Notes: generated from the sequence alone by a model not told the origin. DNA of 64,000 nucleotides from Bog-473 sp036489775 (GCA_036489775.1 DASXFC010000006.1:22330-86329); one strand, 5' to 3'; shown: positions 43,413 to 52,806, counted from the stretch's first letter. A program made the numbers and translations.

Positions 43413-44969
43413 TCAGCTCCACTCGTCGCGTGCGGAGACCATCCCGTGCTCGGGGGTAAGCAGCGACCCACTCATCGTGCGCTCTGCCGTCCGCATGTGC
43501 CACTGCAGGAGTTCCTGCGCACCGGCCCAGGCCAGATCGCGCCATTGTTCCCCCGGCTCGTGGCACAGGTTGTGGACCTGCTGCGGATCGGCCGCCAGAT
43601 CGAACAGCAACGGAGGCATGATCTCTGGCGCCGTGGCAAACTGGACGTACTTGTACGCTGGCCCCCTCGACACGGCCAACTGGCAGTGACTCATCGGGAC
43701 CCCGAAGCCCTGCTCGGCAAGGCGGTTGACTGGATCAGAGAACGTCCACTCGAAGTGTGCGGTGTCACGCCAGTGCTCCGGTGGAGCCTCACCCCGCAGG
43801 AACGGTGCCAGCGACCACCCGTCAGCCTGTAGAGGCACTTCCGCCCCCATGAATTCACAGATCGTCGGAAATACGTCGACCGACTCAGTTACGGCGTCGA
43901 CGACGCGGCCCCGACCGCGGTCGGCTTCGGGACGAGGGTCGACCACGATCAAGGGCACGTGATAGCTCTCGTCCCAGAATCCGAGCTTCTCGATCAGCCA
44001 ATGGTCGCCGCCCATCTCCCCGTGATCGCTGGTCAACACGATGAGGGTCGATTCGGTCAGGTCCTGTTGGTCCAACCACCCGAACAGCTGGGCCAGCCCG
44101 TCGTCGACCTCACGCTGGGCCCCGTAATAGGTGGCCCGCAGCTGGCGCCGATCACGCTCGTCGTCGGGAGCGCCGACGCCGGGGATGAGCATGGCCACCG
44201 AGCCCAGCGGATGGACGGCCCCTTCCTCCTCCTTGGTGGCACAACCGACGAAGGGCGGCAGATCGTCGGCCTGGTAAAGATCGTGGTAGCCGACCGGATT
44301 CCGGTAGGGCGGATGCGGGCGGATGAAGGAGGCGTGCACGAACCAGGGTTGATCCCCGTTCTCCTCGAGCCATCCGATAATCGACTGGCGCAGGAATGAG
44401 GTCTGCGACAGCTCCATGGGGAACCGGGCCGGGGCCCAGGTCGAGCCGTGTCGGTCAGCGCCGGGGAAATTGTCCATTGGTTCGTAGAGCTGGTGCGGAT
44501 TGGGCGGCACATCGAAACCCTGCGCGGCCAGCCAGCGTCCCCAAGCCGGGCTCCCCTCCTCCCATGGATCGCGGACGACTTCGCGCAAACCGGGCAGGAT
44601 CCCCTCGTAGGTGAAGAGCCGTGGATCGTCGGGCTCGACCGTCCTCGGATCAACCGACGTGTCGGTGTAACCGAAGAGGACAGGGTCATACCCGAGCGCC
44701 CGCGCCTCGAGGGCGATGTTGGTGAACCGCGCATCGAGGGGCGTCCCGTTGAGCACCGAACGGTTCCGGTGCTGATAGGTCCCGGTGTACAGGCAGGCAC
44801 GCGAGGGCCCGCATGGGGCCGCATTGGCCCAGTGGTTCGCAAAAAGCACCCCGCGTGCGGCGAGCGCATCGAGAGCCGGCGTCTGCACCACGGGGTGGCC
44901 CAGCGCTGAAAGGCAGTCGCCGCGCCACTGATCGACAGTAATGAACAAGACGTTGCGCAGCGGAGGCAT
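43413..44969 (-). CDS. Sulfatase/phosphonate monoester hydrolase family enzyme
   Basis: 518-residue type I sulfatase-fold hydrolase. The formylglycine site CGPSRACL (C53, matching CxPSR) requires a formylglycine-generating enzyme. Metal ligands include D13 in FITVDQWRGD and the TSDHGEMGGDHW pair; ATCEFMG and PLQADGWSLAPFL are downstream blocks. VDQ instead of DDQ is common in phosphonate/phosphate monoesterases of this group. ATG at 44969 starts the conserved N-terminus. Converges with the GT39-like gene (5 bp gap). Confidence 0.85.
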   Translation of the reverse strand: MPPLRNVLFITVDQWRGDCLSALGHPVVQTPALDALAARGVLFANHWANAAPCGPSRACLYTGTYQHRNRSVLNGTPLDARFTNIALEARALGYDPVLFGYTDTSVDPRTVEPDDPRLFTYEGILPGLREVVRDPWEEGSPAWGRWLAAQGFDVPPNPHQLYEPMDNFPGADRHGSTWAPARFPMELSQTSFLRQSIIGWLEENGDQPWFVHASFIRPHPPYRNPVGYHDLYQADDLPPFVGCATKEEEGAVHPLGSVAMLIPGVGAPDDERDRRQLRATYYGAQREVDDGLAQLFGWLDQQDLTESTLIVLTSDHGEMGGDHWLIEKLGFWDESYHVPLIVVDPRPEADRGRGRVVDAVTESVDVFPTICEFMGAEVPLQADGWSLAPFLRGEAPPEHWRDTAHFEWTFSDPVNRLAEQGFGVPMSHCQLAVSRGPAYKYVQFATAPEIMPPLLFDLAADPQQVHNLCHEPGEQWRDLAWAGAQELLQWHMRTAERTMSGSLLTPEHGMVSARDEWS

Positions 44970-45018
44970 GGGCCTCACTCTTGCCGATGGCGACCGCGGG
45001 CCGCCCAGCCGGCAACTC

Positions 45019-45279
45019 CTAGCCCATGGGCGACATGCTGGCACCGCCCAACCGGGTGCCGGTCTGAATCAGCCAGGACCCGAAGCGCTCCGCCACCGGC
45101 CGGCGGACGGGTGCCGTGGTGAGCGGGAGACCCGTCACCGAAAGCTGCGACCACTCCGACATGTTGGCGGCGGTCTCCAGCGCATCGGCCGTGACCTTCA
45201 CCCGACGAGGCTCGGCCAGGGCAGCGAGGTCACGGCGGTGACCTTCCATCTGCTTCTCCATCGCCCATCCCTGCAGCAT
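45019..45279 (-). CDS. Small hypothetical protein
   Basis: 86 residues, unrecognised: hydrophilic, with KVTADALETAANMSEWSQLSV and a C-terminal LIQTGTRLGG stretch. A good Shine-Dalgarno (GGAGGTGG, 4-5 bp before ATG 45279) supports it as a real gene. It faces the DUF5937-ArsR gene across 105 bp; a short hairpin (GCCCGC/GCGGGC at 45303-45318) lies in between. Confidence 0.5.
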   Translation of the reverse strand: MLQGWAMEKQMEGHRRDLAALAEPRRVKVTADALETAANMSEWSQLSVTGLPLTTAPVRRPVAERFGSWLIQTGTRLGGASMSPMG

Positions 45280-45348
45280 GCGCCACCTCCATCCCTGGTT
45301 TGGCCCGCCTAAGCGGGCTCCGATTCGATGACCTCATTGTACACGAAG

Positions 45349-45380
45349 GTTGACAGAACTTCAACTATATCTTAATATAG
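45349..45380 (+). promoter_or_regulatory. Promoter and nested inverted repeats for the DUF5937-ArsR gene
   Basis: TTGACA (45350-45355) is a perfect -35 box, followed after 17 bp by TAATAT (45373-45378). That places the transcription start on or beside the ATG at 45385, i.e. a leaderless mRNA. Two inverted repeats overlap the promoter: GTTGA/TCAAC (45349-45353, 45361-45365) and CTATAT/ATATAG (45365-45370, 45375-45380), good candidates for autoregulation by the encoded ArsR-type protein. Confidence 0.6.
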
Positions 45381-45384
45381 GTGT

Positions 45385-46410
45385 ATGCCTATGTCCTACG
45401 GAGAGACGCCGGGAGAACGCCCAGAACGGCCACGCTTCAAGGCGTTCCCTTCCCTTGTGACCGATCTCACCTGGGCGCTGTCCTTCGCCACCAAACCGCC
45501 CGATGAGCCTCAGAGCAACGAGTTGCGCGCGCAGGTCTTCGTCGGACGGGACGAGCTGAGGGAGCGGGTGGCCACCTTTTGGAACGACACCGCCGTCTGT
45601 TACACCGAACTGCAGGCTCTGGCTCATCATGGCGGGGCCATTTGCGAGACCTCCCCCGAGGCCCTGTGGCCGGCCATTGAGGCCGCAGTGGCGACCATTC
45701 CCCTCGACTTGGCACTTGAGTCGGAGGACCCCATCGATCGTGAGTGCTTCCTGGACCGCTTGCGACAACTGCGCGACTCCCCAGCACTCCTGCAGACCTA
45801 CCTCGATCTCATGCGAGAGGTGTGGGATCCGATCGATGAGCTCTGGCAGGCTTCGCTCCCCCTCTTGAAGGAATCGGCCGCACATGCCTTGGCCCAACTC
45901 GAGGGCGGGCGCCCCTTCACCGAAGCCGCGCCGGTGCACTGCGACAGCTACCAGCGCCGGATCCCCACCATCGCGGCGCTACTCGACGGGGGCGACCACT
46001 CCTTCATGGTGACACCCTGTCTGTTCTTTGGTCGCAGCCTGTACATCGAGTTCCCCCACCTCACGCTGGTGGGCGTCGGCCTCGAGAACCATGGAGCCCT
46101 GGCTCGGGCCCGCACCGAGGCACTGGCCCGCCGGCTCAAGACGGTGGCCGACCCGACCCGGTTGGCGCTCCTGCACTTCCTGGCTACCAGGCCGAGTTCG
46201 GTCAGCGACCTGGCCACTTCGTTCGGGCTGGCCCAGCCGACCGTCAGCATGCACATCAAGCTCTTGCGCGAGGCCGGTCTGGTCCACGCTGAGCGCGTCT
46301 CGGGACGCCTCCAACTCAAGGCCGATGCCGACGCCGTCGACGGCATGCTGCACGAACTGCGAGGCGTAGTGGCCGATGGCACCAACCCCCACGTACTCGA
46401 GACGGTCTAA
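45385..46410 (+). CDS. ArsR-type regulator with N-terminal DUF5937-like domain
   Basis: 341 residues. The N-terminal ~235 residues form a DUF5937-like sensor region (LVTDLTWALSFATKP, HLTLVGVGLE), and the C-terminal part holds an ArsR winged helix: LKTVADPTRLALLHFLAT, then the recognition helix LAQPTVSMHIKLLREAGLVHAER. No metal-binding Cys pair is seen, so it likely senses another ligand. It starts exactly where the promoter predicts transcription to begin. Ends 14 bp before the converging P450 gene. Confidence 0.85.
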   Translation: MPMSYGETPGERPERPRFKAFPSLVTDLTWALSFATKPPDEPQSNELRAQVFVGRDELRERVATFWNDTAVCYTELQALAHHGGAICETSPEALWPAIEAAVATIPLDLALESEDPIDRECFLDRLRQLRDSPALLQTYLDLMREVWDPIDELWQASLPLLKESAAHALAQLEGGRPFTEAAPVHCDSYQRRIPTIAALLDGGDHSFMVTPCLFFGRSLYIEFPHLTLVGVGLENHGALARARTEALARRLKTVADPTRLALLHFLATRPSSVSDLATSFGLAQPTVSMHIKLLREAGLVHAERVSGRLQLKADADAVDGMLHELRGVVADGTNPHVLETV

Positions 46411-46421
46411 CAGAACCGTTT
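46400..46421. terminator. Short stem-loop between converging ArsR and P450 genes
   Basis: AGACGGT (46400-46406) can pair with ACCGTTT (46415-46421), one G-U included, around an 8-nt loop; it spans the ArsR stop codon in the 13-bp gap. A weak bidirectional terminator is possible. No T-run. Confidence 0.3.
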
Positions 46422-46423
46422 AA

Positions 46424-47614
46424 CTAGGGCGCCAGCACCACCGGCATGGTGCGGATGCCCGCCACCGTGGTCGAGGCCACCCGCTCAGCCGGGCCGGTCA
46501 CGGCATAGGACGGGTACCGGGCCAGCATTTCCTCGAGGAAGATACGACTTTCGAGACGGGCCAGGCTGGCACCGAGGCAGACGTGCTCGCCGAACCCGAA
46601 GGCGACGTGCATCGGATTGGCCGGTCGCTGCACATCGAACACTGAGGCATCGGTCCCGAATACCGACTCGTCGCGATTGCCCGAGGCGTAGAGCATGCAG
46701 AGGTAGTCCCCTTGGCGGACCGCACTACCGGCCACCTCACAGTCCTCGACCACGGTGCGGCAGAAGGCGTGGACGGGTGTCACCCAGCGCAGGCACTCCT
46801 CCATCGCGACCGGCATGAGTTCGGGCGCATCCACCACGACGGCTCGTTGATCAGGGTGGTCGTAGAGAGCCTTGGTCGCTCCGCTCAGCAGCGTGCGCGT
46901 CGTCTCGTTACCCGCCACCAAGAGAGTGAGAAGGAACATGAACAGCTCCATCTTCTGCAGCGGACATCCGTTGACCTCGCTCTGCACCAGCAGGGAGACC
47001 AGATCCTCTCCGGGATGGTCGCGCTTGGCCCGGATGTGCTCCATGATGAACGTGCTCAGATCAGTCAGGGCCGCGCCGGTCTCCTCGGGTGGCAGGTCGG
47101 GCGACTCGATGGCCGCATCGGACCAGCGACGGAAGTCGCCGCGGTCGGTCTTGTCGATGCCCAGGAGCTCGGCGATCACCACCAGGGGGAAAGGCGCGGC
47201 CAACTCGGACACGAAGTCGATCTCGCCCGTGGCCCGATCAGCCACCGCGTCGAGCACCTCCACCGCGGTGGCCCGAATGGAGTCAGCGAGCGGGGCCAGC
47301 CCCCGGGGCGTGAAGCGCCGATTGAGCAGACCACGAAACTCAGCGTGTTCCGGTGGGTCCATGTGCAGGATGGACGGCACGTTCAAAGGGCCGATCCCCC
47401 GCAACGGATCGTTGACCAGTACGCCCTGACCCGAACAGAAGTGAGCCGGGTTGCGACTCAAGTCACGAATGTCGCTGTAGCGAGCCACTGTCCAGAAGCC
47501 GTGCTCGACCTCTCGCACGGGGGCCTCGGCCCGCAACCACGACAGCACGTCGAAGTACGCATCCTGCGTGAAGAACGATGGCTCCCGCGGGTCGAGCAGA
47601 TGGTCGTGCACCAC
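46424..47614 (-). CDS. Cytochrome P450
   Basis: 396-residue soluble bacterial P450. The I-helix AGNETT (234-239), K-helix ECLR (273-276) and heme loop FGFGEHVCLG with proximal thiolate C346 are intact. VRDPRxF-like HMDPPEHAEFRGLLNRRF near residue 84 is typical. Close to bacterial CYP families acting on steroids, terpenes or fatty acids; substrate unknown. GTG at 47614 is used, another GTG is one codon later. Divergent from the ALDH with 44 bp between. P450 plus ALDH is a common pair for oxidising an alkyl or terpenoid chain. Confidence 0.92.
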   Translation of the reverse strand: MVHDHLLDPREPSFFTQDAYFDVLSWLRAEAPVREVEHGFWTVARYSDIRDLSRNPAHFCSGQGVLVNDPLRGIGPLNVPSILHMDPPEHAEFRGLLNRRFTPRGLAPLADSIRATAVEVLDAVADRATGEIDFVSELAAPFPLVVIAELLGIDKTDRGDFRRWSDAAIESPDLPPEETGAALTDLSTFIMEHIRAKRDHPGEDLVSLLVQSEVNGCPLQKMELFMFLLTLLVAGNETTRTLLSGATKALYDHPDQRAVVVDAPELMPVAMEECLRWVTPVHAFCRTVVEDCEVAGSAVRQGDYLCMLYASGNRDESVFGTDASVFDVQRPANPMHVAFGFGEHVCLGASLARLESRIFLEEMLARYPSYAVTGPAERVASTTVAGIRTMPVVLAP

Positions 47615-47658
47615 GGCTGAGCGTACTGTGACGCCACCAAGGGAAAGAGGTACCAAAC

Positions 47659-49101
47659 GTGCGCACGACTTACGACGCGCTCTTCTTCGGTGGCGAATGG
47701 TCGGCGTCATCAGGAGACGACCAGGTCCAGGTTGTTTCCCCTCATACCGGCACCGTGATCGGGCACACGCCCAGTGCCACCGTGGCCGACATCGATCGCG
47801 CCGTCGACCTGGCCCGTCAAGCGTTTGATCAGTCCGATTGGCCGCAGCTCGCACCGACTGAGCGCATGGCCCACGTTCGGCGGCTGCTGGACGTGTACAG
47901 CACCCGGACGGCCGAGATGACGGAAATTGTCATTGCCGAGATGGGCTCACCGCGCTGGTTCGCCGAGCTAGCGCAGGGACCAGGCGGTGCCGCCATGCTT
48001 GCCACTTTCCTCGATGCCGCCGAGACCTTCGACTGGGAGGTGGCCGGTCAGGGTCACAACGCTGGCGCCGTCGTCCGCCGCGAGCCAGTGGGGGTGGTTG
48101 GTGCCATCACGCCCTGGAACGTGCCGCAGCTGGTCATCATGCCCAAGCTGGCCCCCGCGCTGCTCGCCGGCTGCACCATCGTGGTCAAGGCAGCACCCGA
48201 GTCACCACTCGACGCCTTGCTCCTGGCCGAGATCATCGAGCAGGCCCAACTGCCGGTCGGCGTGGTCAGCATTCTGGTCGGAGGCGGTCATGCCGGCGAG
48301 CATCTCGTCCGACACCCGGACGTGGACAAGGTGGCGTTCACCGGCAGCAGCGCAGTCGGCCGGCGCATCGCCGCCATCTGTGGGGAGCGCCTGGCCCGCT
48401 GCAGCCTCGAGCTCGGGGGCAAATCGGCCGCCATCGTGCTCGATGACGCTGATCTCGAGCGCACGGCCAAAGGGCTGCAGTTCGCCTCCCTCCTGAACAG
48501 CGGGCAAGCCTGCGTGGCCCAGACCCGCGTCCTCGCTCCTCGTCGGCTCTATACCGAGATGGTCGATGCCATGGCCGCCATGTTCGACGGCCTGGCTGTC
48601 GGCGATCCGTCCGACCCGGGCACCTACATCGGACCGATGGTGGCCCAGCGTCAGCAGATCCGGATCAACGGCTACATCGACGCCGCGGTGCAGGAGGGAG
48701 CCCGGATCGTGGTCGGTGGCACGCAACGGCCACCGGACACCGGAGACGGCTGGTACGTCAGCCCGACCTTGCTGGCCGAGGTCGACAACACTATGACCGT
48801 CGCTCGTGAGGAGATCTTCGGACCGGTCGTCTGCGTCATCCCCTACGACACAGAAGAGGATGCCATCGCCATGGCCAACGACTCGCCCTTCGGGCTGGCC
48901 GGGTCGGTCTGGACCAAGGACAAGGCTCACGGTCGGACCGTCGCCGATCGGATGCGGACCGGCATGGTCGGCCTCAACGGATTCGCTCCCGACCTTTGGT
49001 CGCCCTTCGGCGGATACAAGCAGAGCGGTATCGGGCGCGAATACGGCCCGCTGGGCCTCGACGGCTACCTCGAATACAAGTCGATCTACGGCGCCGGCTG
49101 A
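47659..49101 (+). CDS. NAD(P)-dependent aldehyde dehydrogenase
   Basis: 480-residue ALDH. General base E251 in LELGGKSA and nucleophile C285 in NSGQACVAQTR are present, along with TPWNVP and FGPVVCVIPYDTEEDA. It oxidises an aldehyde to an acid. GTG at 47659, with AAGAGGTAC about 6 bp upstream. The divergent P450 suggests joint use in an oxidation pathway. Confidence 0.93.
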   Translation: MRTTYDALFFGGEWSASSGDDQVQVVSPHTGTVIGHTPSATVADIDRAVDLARQAFDQSDWPQLAPTERMAHVRRLLDVYSTRTAEMTEIVIAEMGSPRWFAELAQGPGGAAMLATFLDAAETFDWEVAGQGHNAGAVVRREPVGVVGAITPWNVPQLVIMPKLAPALLAGCTIVVKAAPESPLDALLLAEIIEQAQLPVGVVSILVGGGHAGEHLVRHPDVDKVAFTGSSAVGRRIAAICGERLARCSLELGGKSAAIVLDDADLERTAKGLQFASLLNSGQACVAQTRVLAPRRLYTEMVDAMAAMFDGLAVGDPSDPGTYIGPMVAQRQQIRINGYIDAAVQEGARIVVGGTQRPPDTGDGWYVSPTLLAEVDNTMTVAREEIFGPVVCVIPYDTEEDAIAMANDSPFGLAGSVWTKDKAHGRTVADRMRTGMVGLNGFAPDLWSPFGGYKQSGIGREYGPLGLDGYLEYKSIYGAG

Positions 49102-49226
49102 ACAAATCTGGGCCTTTCGGCCCATGTGCCAACCCACCTCCGTCCGTATCCTTGAAGGGAATCGGGGGGACCCGCGTTCGTGGCAACATGGTTTGGCGCA
49201 GGCTGATCGGTGGGAGGGGGAACGGT

Positions 49227-50048
49227 ATGACACTGGCGGAACCGCAGCGTCCGGCCACAGCACCCCACCTGCGAGTCCTCGCCGATCCCATCCATGTCGA
49301 GATCGACCCCCGGGCGACGCCGGTTGACGTCGAGATCGTAATCCCCGTCTACAACGAGGCAGCCCAGCTCGACTCTCGCATCCGCACCCTGTGCTCCTTC
49401 CTGGACCAATCCTTTCCCTTCCAGACCCTCGTAACCATCGTCGACAACGGCAGCCGTGACGGCACAGCGGTGATCGCGGCCAAGCTGGCCGCCAGCCTGC
49501 CCGGCGTGGCGGCCATGACCTTGGACCGGAAGGGTCGGGGCTTTGCTTTGCGGACAGCGTGGTCCACCTCGAGCGCCAAGGTCGTCGCCTATATGGACGT
49601 CGATCTGTCCACCTCGCTGACTGGCCTGTTGCCACTGGTGGCGCCCCTTCTCTCCGAGCACCGTCAGGTCGCTATCGGGACCCGTCTCGACCGCGACTCC
49701 CGCGTGCTACGTGGCCCCAAGCGAGAAGCCATCTCCCGGATCTACAACCTCCTGCTGCGCACCGTGCTCCACTCACGGGTCAGCGATGCCCAGTGCGGCT
49801 TCAAAGCCCTCGAGCGCGAAACCGCCCTTGAACTCCTGCCGCTGGTCGAGGACAACGACTGGTTCTTCGACACCGAGCTCCTCGTCACGGCCCAACGCCT
49901 GGGGCACCGGGTGTGGGAGGTGCCGGTGGACTGGGTCGACGACACCGATTCGAGGGTCGACATCCTTCCCACCATCCTCGAGGACCTGCACGGCATAGTC
50001 AGGCTCTTCGGCCCGAGGGCACGGGCCCGCATCCGGCACCACCGCTAG
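49227..50048 (+). CDS. Family 2 glycosyltransferase, polyprenyl-phosphate sugar synthase-like
   Basis: 273-residue cytoplasmic enzyme with the GT2/GT-A fold: EIVIPVYNEAAQL, VDNGSRDGT, AYMDVDLSTSL (DxD metal site) and DAQCGFKALERETALELL. The CGFKA block is shared with DolP-mannose/glucose synthase-like enzymes, so a polyprenyl-P-sugar synthase is plausible. ATG at 49227 follows GGGAGGGGG. The next gene starts 3 bp later, forming an operon with a mannosyltransferase-like protein that would use a polyprenyl-P-sugar. Confidence 0.88.
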   Translation: MTLAEPQRPATAPHLRVLADPIHVEIDPRATPVDVEIVIPVYNEAAQLDSRIRTLCSFLDQSFPFQTLVTIVDNGSRDGTAVIAAKLAASLPGVAAMTLDRKGRGFALRTAWSTSSAKVVAYMDVDLSTSLTGLLPLVAPLLSEHRQVAIGTRLDRDSRVLRGPKREAISRIYNLLLRTVLHSRVSDAQCGFKALERETALELLPLVEDNDWFFDTELLVTAQRLGHRVWEVPVDWVDDTDSRVDILPTILEDLHGIVRLFGPRARARIRHHR

Positions 50049-50050
50049 GG

Positions 50051-51292
50051 ATGACTGACGTCATCACCGCTCCCCCGGCGGCGCCACGGGAACAGGTTCT
50101 TCAACGCACCGAGCCTTCCCCGGACCGGTCGCACCACCATTCGGTTCGCACTGCCGACTGGATCCTTCGACTTCGACCCTTGGCCACCCCTTGCATTTAC
50201 TACCTGCTATCGCGCCTGGCCGTCTATGCCGCCGCCATCATGGCCAGTTGGCTCCTCCCCTCGATCCACCCCTTCAGCGCGCTGGGCTCGTCCTGGGACG
50301 GTGGCTGGTACATCAAGATCGCTCAACACGGCTATCCGACTCACCTCTTCCAGGAGGGCGCGGGCAGCCGCTGGGCCTTCTTCCCAGCCTGGCCCCTCGC
50401 CATCCGCGGCTTCGGCATCCTCACCGGGTTCTCTCTGGCTGACGCCGCCACCATCCTCGCCTTCCTTTTCGGCCTGACCTCAGCCATCACCATCTGGTTG
50501 GCGGTGCAGGCGCATCTCGGTCGACAGATCGCCGACCGTGCCGTGCTCTTCTACGTCTTCTTCCCGATGGCTTTGGTGCTGTCAATGGGCTACACCGAAG
50601 GGCTCTTCCTGACGGCGGCGGGCGCCTGCCTCTACGCCATTTCCCGACGCTGGTGGCTGATCGCCGCTCTGAGCGCGATCGTGGGCAGCCTCACCCGAGA
50701 TGCCGGGGCCATCCTGATTGTGGCCGTAGTTATCGCCGCTTTGAGCGAACTTCGCCAGCACCGGGGCGTCCGGCCCACCTTGGCCGTGTTGATCGCACCC
50801 CTCGGGCTGGCCGTCTTCATGGCCTACTCCTGGATGCGGGTCGGGACTCCGGTGGCCTTCCTCACGGCCGAGAAGTACTGGAACGGGGGCGCCCACTTCG
50901 TGTGGTTCCGTACACCGATCGTGGCGCTCAGCGTCGTTCTCCGGGCCGGTACGCACGGCGTCCAGCTGCCCGGCTCCGACTTCGCCGCAATCGCACTGGT
51001 CTTCGCCTACGTCGGGATCACGCTCATGGTCCGGTTCCGCCGTGGCGGCACACAGATCCCGACCCACTGGTGGATCTATACCATTGGCGTCGTTCTGGTC
51101 GGCTTCAGCGCCTATACACCGACGAGCATCCTGCGTTACACCATGGCGGCTTTCCCGTTGTTCGCCGCCTACTCCTGGAAGCTCAAGCCCAAATGGGACG
51201 GCGCCGTTGTCGGCCTTATGGCCTGCGCCCAGGGCGCACTGACCATCGTGGTGCTGGCGGCCTTTGTCCACCTGCTTCCCATCTACCCCTAA
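50051..51292 (+). CDS. Mannosyltransferase-like GT-C membrane protein (PIG-V/PIG-M type)
   Basis: 413 residues with about nine or ten membrane helices. SSWDGGWYIKIAQHGYP and AFFPAWPLAIRG in the first outer loop match the WDG and FFP motifs of the PIG-V-like mannosyltransferase family in actinobacteria. It likely transfers mannose from a polyprenyl-phosphate donor to a lipid or glycan. It is 3 bp downstream of the GT2 gene and ends overlapping the converging phosphotransferase gene by 4 bp. Confidence 0.8.
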   Translation: MTDVITAPPAAPREQVLQRTEPSPDRSHHHSVRTADWILRLRPLATPCIYYLLSRLAVYAAAIMASWLLPSIHPFSALGSSWDGGWYIKIAQHGYPTHLFQEGAGSRWAFFPAWPLAIRGFGILTGFSLADAATILAFLFGLTSAITIWLAVQAHLGRQIADRAVLFYVFFPMALVLSMGYTEGLFLTAAGACLYAISRRWWLIAALSAIVGSLTRDAGAILIVAVVIAALSELRQHRGVRPTLAVLIAPLGLAVFMAYSWMRVGTPVAFLTAEKYWNGGAHFVWFRTPIVALSVVLRAGTHGVQLPGSDFAAIALVFAYVGITLMVRFRRGGTQIPTHWWIYTIGVVLVGFSAYTPTSILRYTMAAFPLFAAYSWKLKPKWDGAVVGLMACAQGALTIVVLAAFVHLLPIYP

Positions 51293-52317
51293 GCCTCCGC
51301 CAGCTCCATCCGGGCCCGCAGGATCGGTCCCATCGGATTCTCCGCCCTTCGTCGGCTGCCGGCAATGCGCTGGTGCCGGTCGTTGATGGCCAACGCCCGG
51401 CTCAACGCAAAGACCTCGTGCCAATCGAGCTGCTCGACTTCGACCGGCCGACCCGATTGCGCCACGTAGCGGGCCAACGCCTCCTGGCGTGATGGGAACC
51501 CAGGCACCCGGCGCTCGAAGAGCTGCTCCATCATGAACTCGAGCCCGAAGTACCAGCCCAGATCCATCCCGACCGGCCCGATGGAAGCCAGGTCCCAGTC
51601 CAGGACCGCGACCACCGCCAGGTCCTGGTCGACCATGAGGTTGCCGAGTCGCACGTCGCCCCAGAGCAGCCCTGCCGGCGCCTCCGTATCGGGCACCCGT
51701 CCTCGGCACCAGGCCATCGCGTCGATGAGCACGGGCAGCGGCTCACCCTCGCCCGCCCACTCGATGTAGCGGGACCACTCATCGAGCGCACCCTCGAGCG
51801 TCCCGCCGTCGGGCCTTTCCAAACCGAGTCCCCGACAATCGATCCGGTGGATGGCAACCAGCGCATCAATCAAACCATCGTGCAGGCGGCGCTGCGCCGG
51901 CTCATCGAGCGCCGTGAGCCATTCGTCGAAGATCGGAGCCGCACCGGGCACGCGCCCGGGCACCCGGGGCATGGCCAGAAACGGCGAGCCCAGCCACTCC
52001 AGCTCCGACACCAGGACAGCCGGCGACGGTGCCGGCACGCCGGCCGCGGCCACTGCGTTCTGCACCCGGGTCTGGGGCCCGAGTTCGTACTCGGGGAAGG
52101 TGGCCACCAGCGGGGGTAGACGCACCACCACGCCGGGATGCGAATCGCCCAGATCGACCAGCAGGGTCTCGTTGGCCAACCCGCCGTCGGCCACGGCGAC
52201 CGACACCACTGACATCGGCAACACCACCCGACCAGGCACCTGCCCAGGGCAGGCCGCCACCCAGCGGCGCAGCCCCTCGGTCAGCGCCTCGAGATCACGA
52301 GCGGGACCGGTCGCCAC
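51289..52317 (-). CDS. Phosphotransferase family protein (APH/choline-kinase fold)
   Basis: 342-residue kinase-fold protein of the acyl-CoA-dehydrogenase-like/APH group. VSVAVADGGLANETLLVDL opens the domain, GLLWGDVRLGNLMV is the catalytic loop, and VLDWDLASIGPVGMDLGWY the metal loop. Substrate unknown. It follows the stop of the hypothetical gene directly (TAGGTG junction), in the same operon as the nitronate monooxygenase. Confidence 0.82.
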   Translation of the reverse strand: MATGPARDLEALTEGLRRWVAACPGQVPGRVVLPMSVVSVAVADGGLANETLLVDLGDSHPGVVVRLPPLVATFPEYELGPQTRVQNAVAAAGVPAPSPAVLVSELEWLGSPFLAMPRVPGRVPGAAPIFDEWLTALDEPAQRRLHDGLIDALVAIHRIDCRGLGLERPDGGTLEGALDEWSRYIEWAGEGEPLPVLIDAMAWCRGRVPDTEAPAGLLWGDVRLGNLMVDQDLAVVAVLDWDLASIGPVGMDLGWYFGLEFMMEQLFERRVPGFPSRQEALARYVAQSGRPVEVEQLDWHEVFALSRALAINDRHQRIAGSRRRAENPMGPILRARMELAEA

Positions 52318-52806
52318 CTACGGCAGGTAGACGATCGCTTGCCAGCGACCAGTCAATTCCTCGCGGCAGAGCGCGGTGCCGGCCCGCACGGTCCACTGCA
52401 CCACATCACCGGTCGGGGTGCCCAGGGCAGTCCGGATGACCAGACCGCGCCGGGCATGATCCTGGCGCACCACCCACCCGGTGGGCAGCGGCACCCCGAG
52501 GCCGGACAACCGGGCCACTGCCTTGTTCCCGGTCGGATGCATGAGGCCAATCGTCACGCCGTCGAACTGGCGACGGGTCAGCTTCGGCGGCATCAAGGTG
52601 CCCATGGTCACCGGCGGGGTCTTGCTCCCGAAGAGGATCCCGAACAAACCGGGGGAGGCCGAGGGTTGGTCCTCCTCCGCCAGCTCGACCCCGGGCAGCA
52701 GGTTGATCCAGCCATCACCGGCCTCGCCGAGCGTCTCGAGGTAGGCCGACACCCGTGACACGTCAGGTGGGCTGAACTCGAACTCCTGCTTCTCACGCCG
52801 GCTCAC
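52318..52806 (-). CDS. Hypothetical protein
   Basis: 162 residues; FEFSPPDVSRVSAYLETLGEAG and GWINLLPGVELAEED start the protein, and GVPLPTGWVVRQDHARRGLV follows in the middle. No membrane segment; not recognised. It overlaps the nitronate monooxygenase by 4 bp upstream and abuts the phosphotransferase downstream, so it is a middle member of a three-gene operon. Confidence 0.6.
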   Translation of the reverse strand: MSRREKQEFEFSPPDVSRVSAYLETLGEAGDGWINLLPGVELAEEDQPSASPGLFGILFGSKTPPVTMGTLMPPKLTRRQFDGVTIGLMHPTGNKAVARLSGLGVPLPTGWVVRQDHARRGLVIRTALGTPTGDVVQWTVRAGTALCREELTGRWQAIVYLP

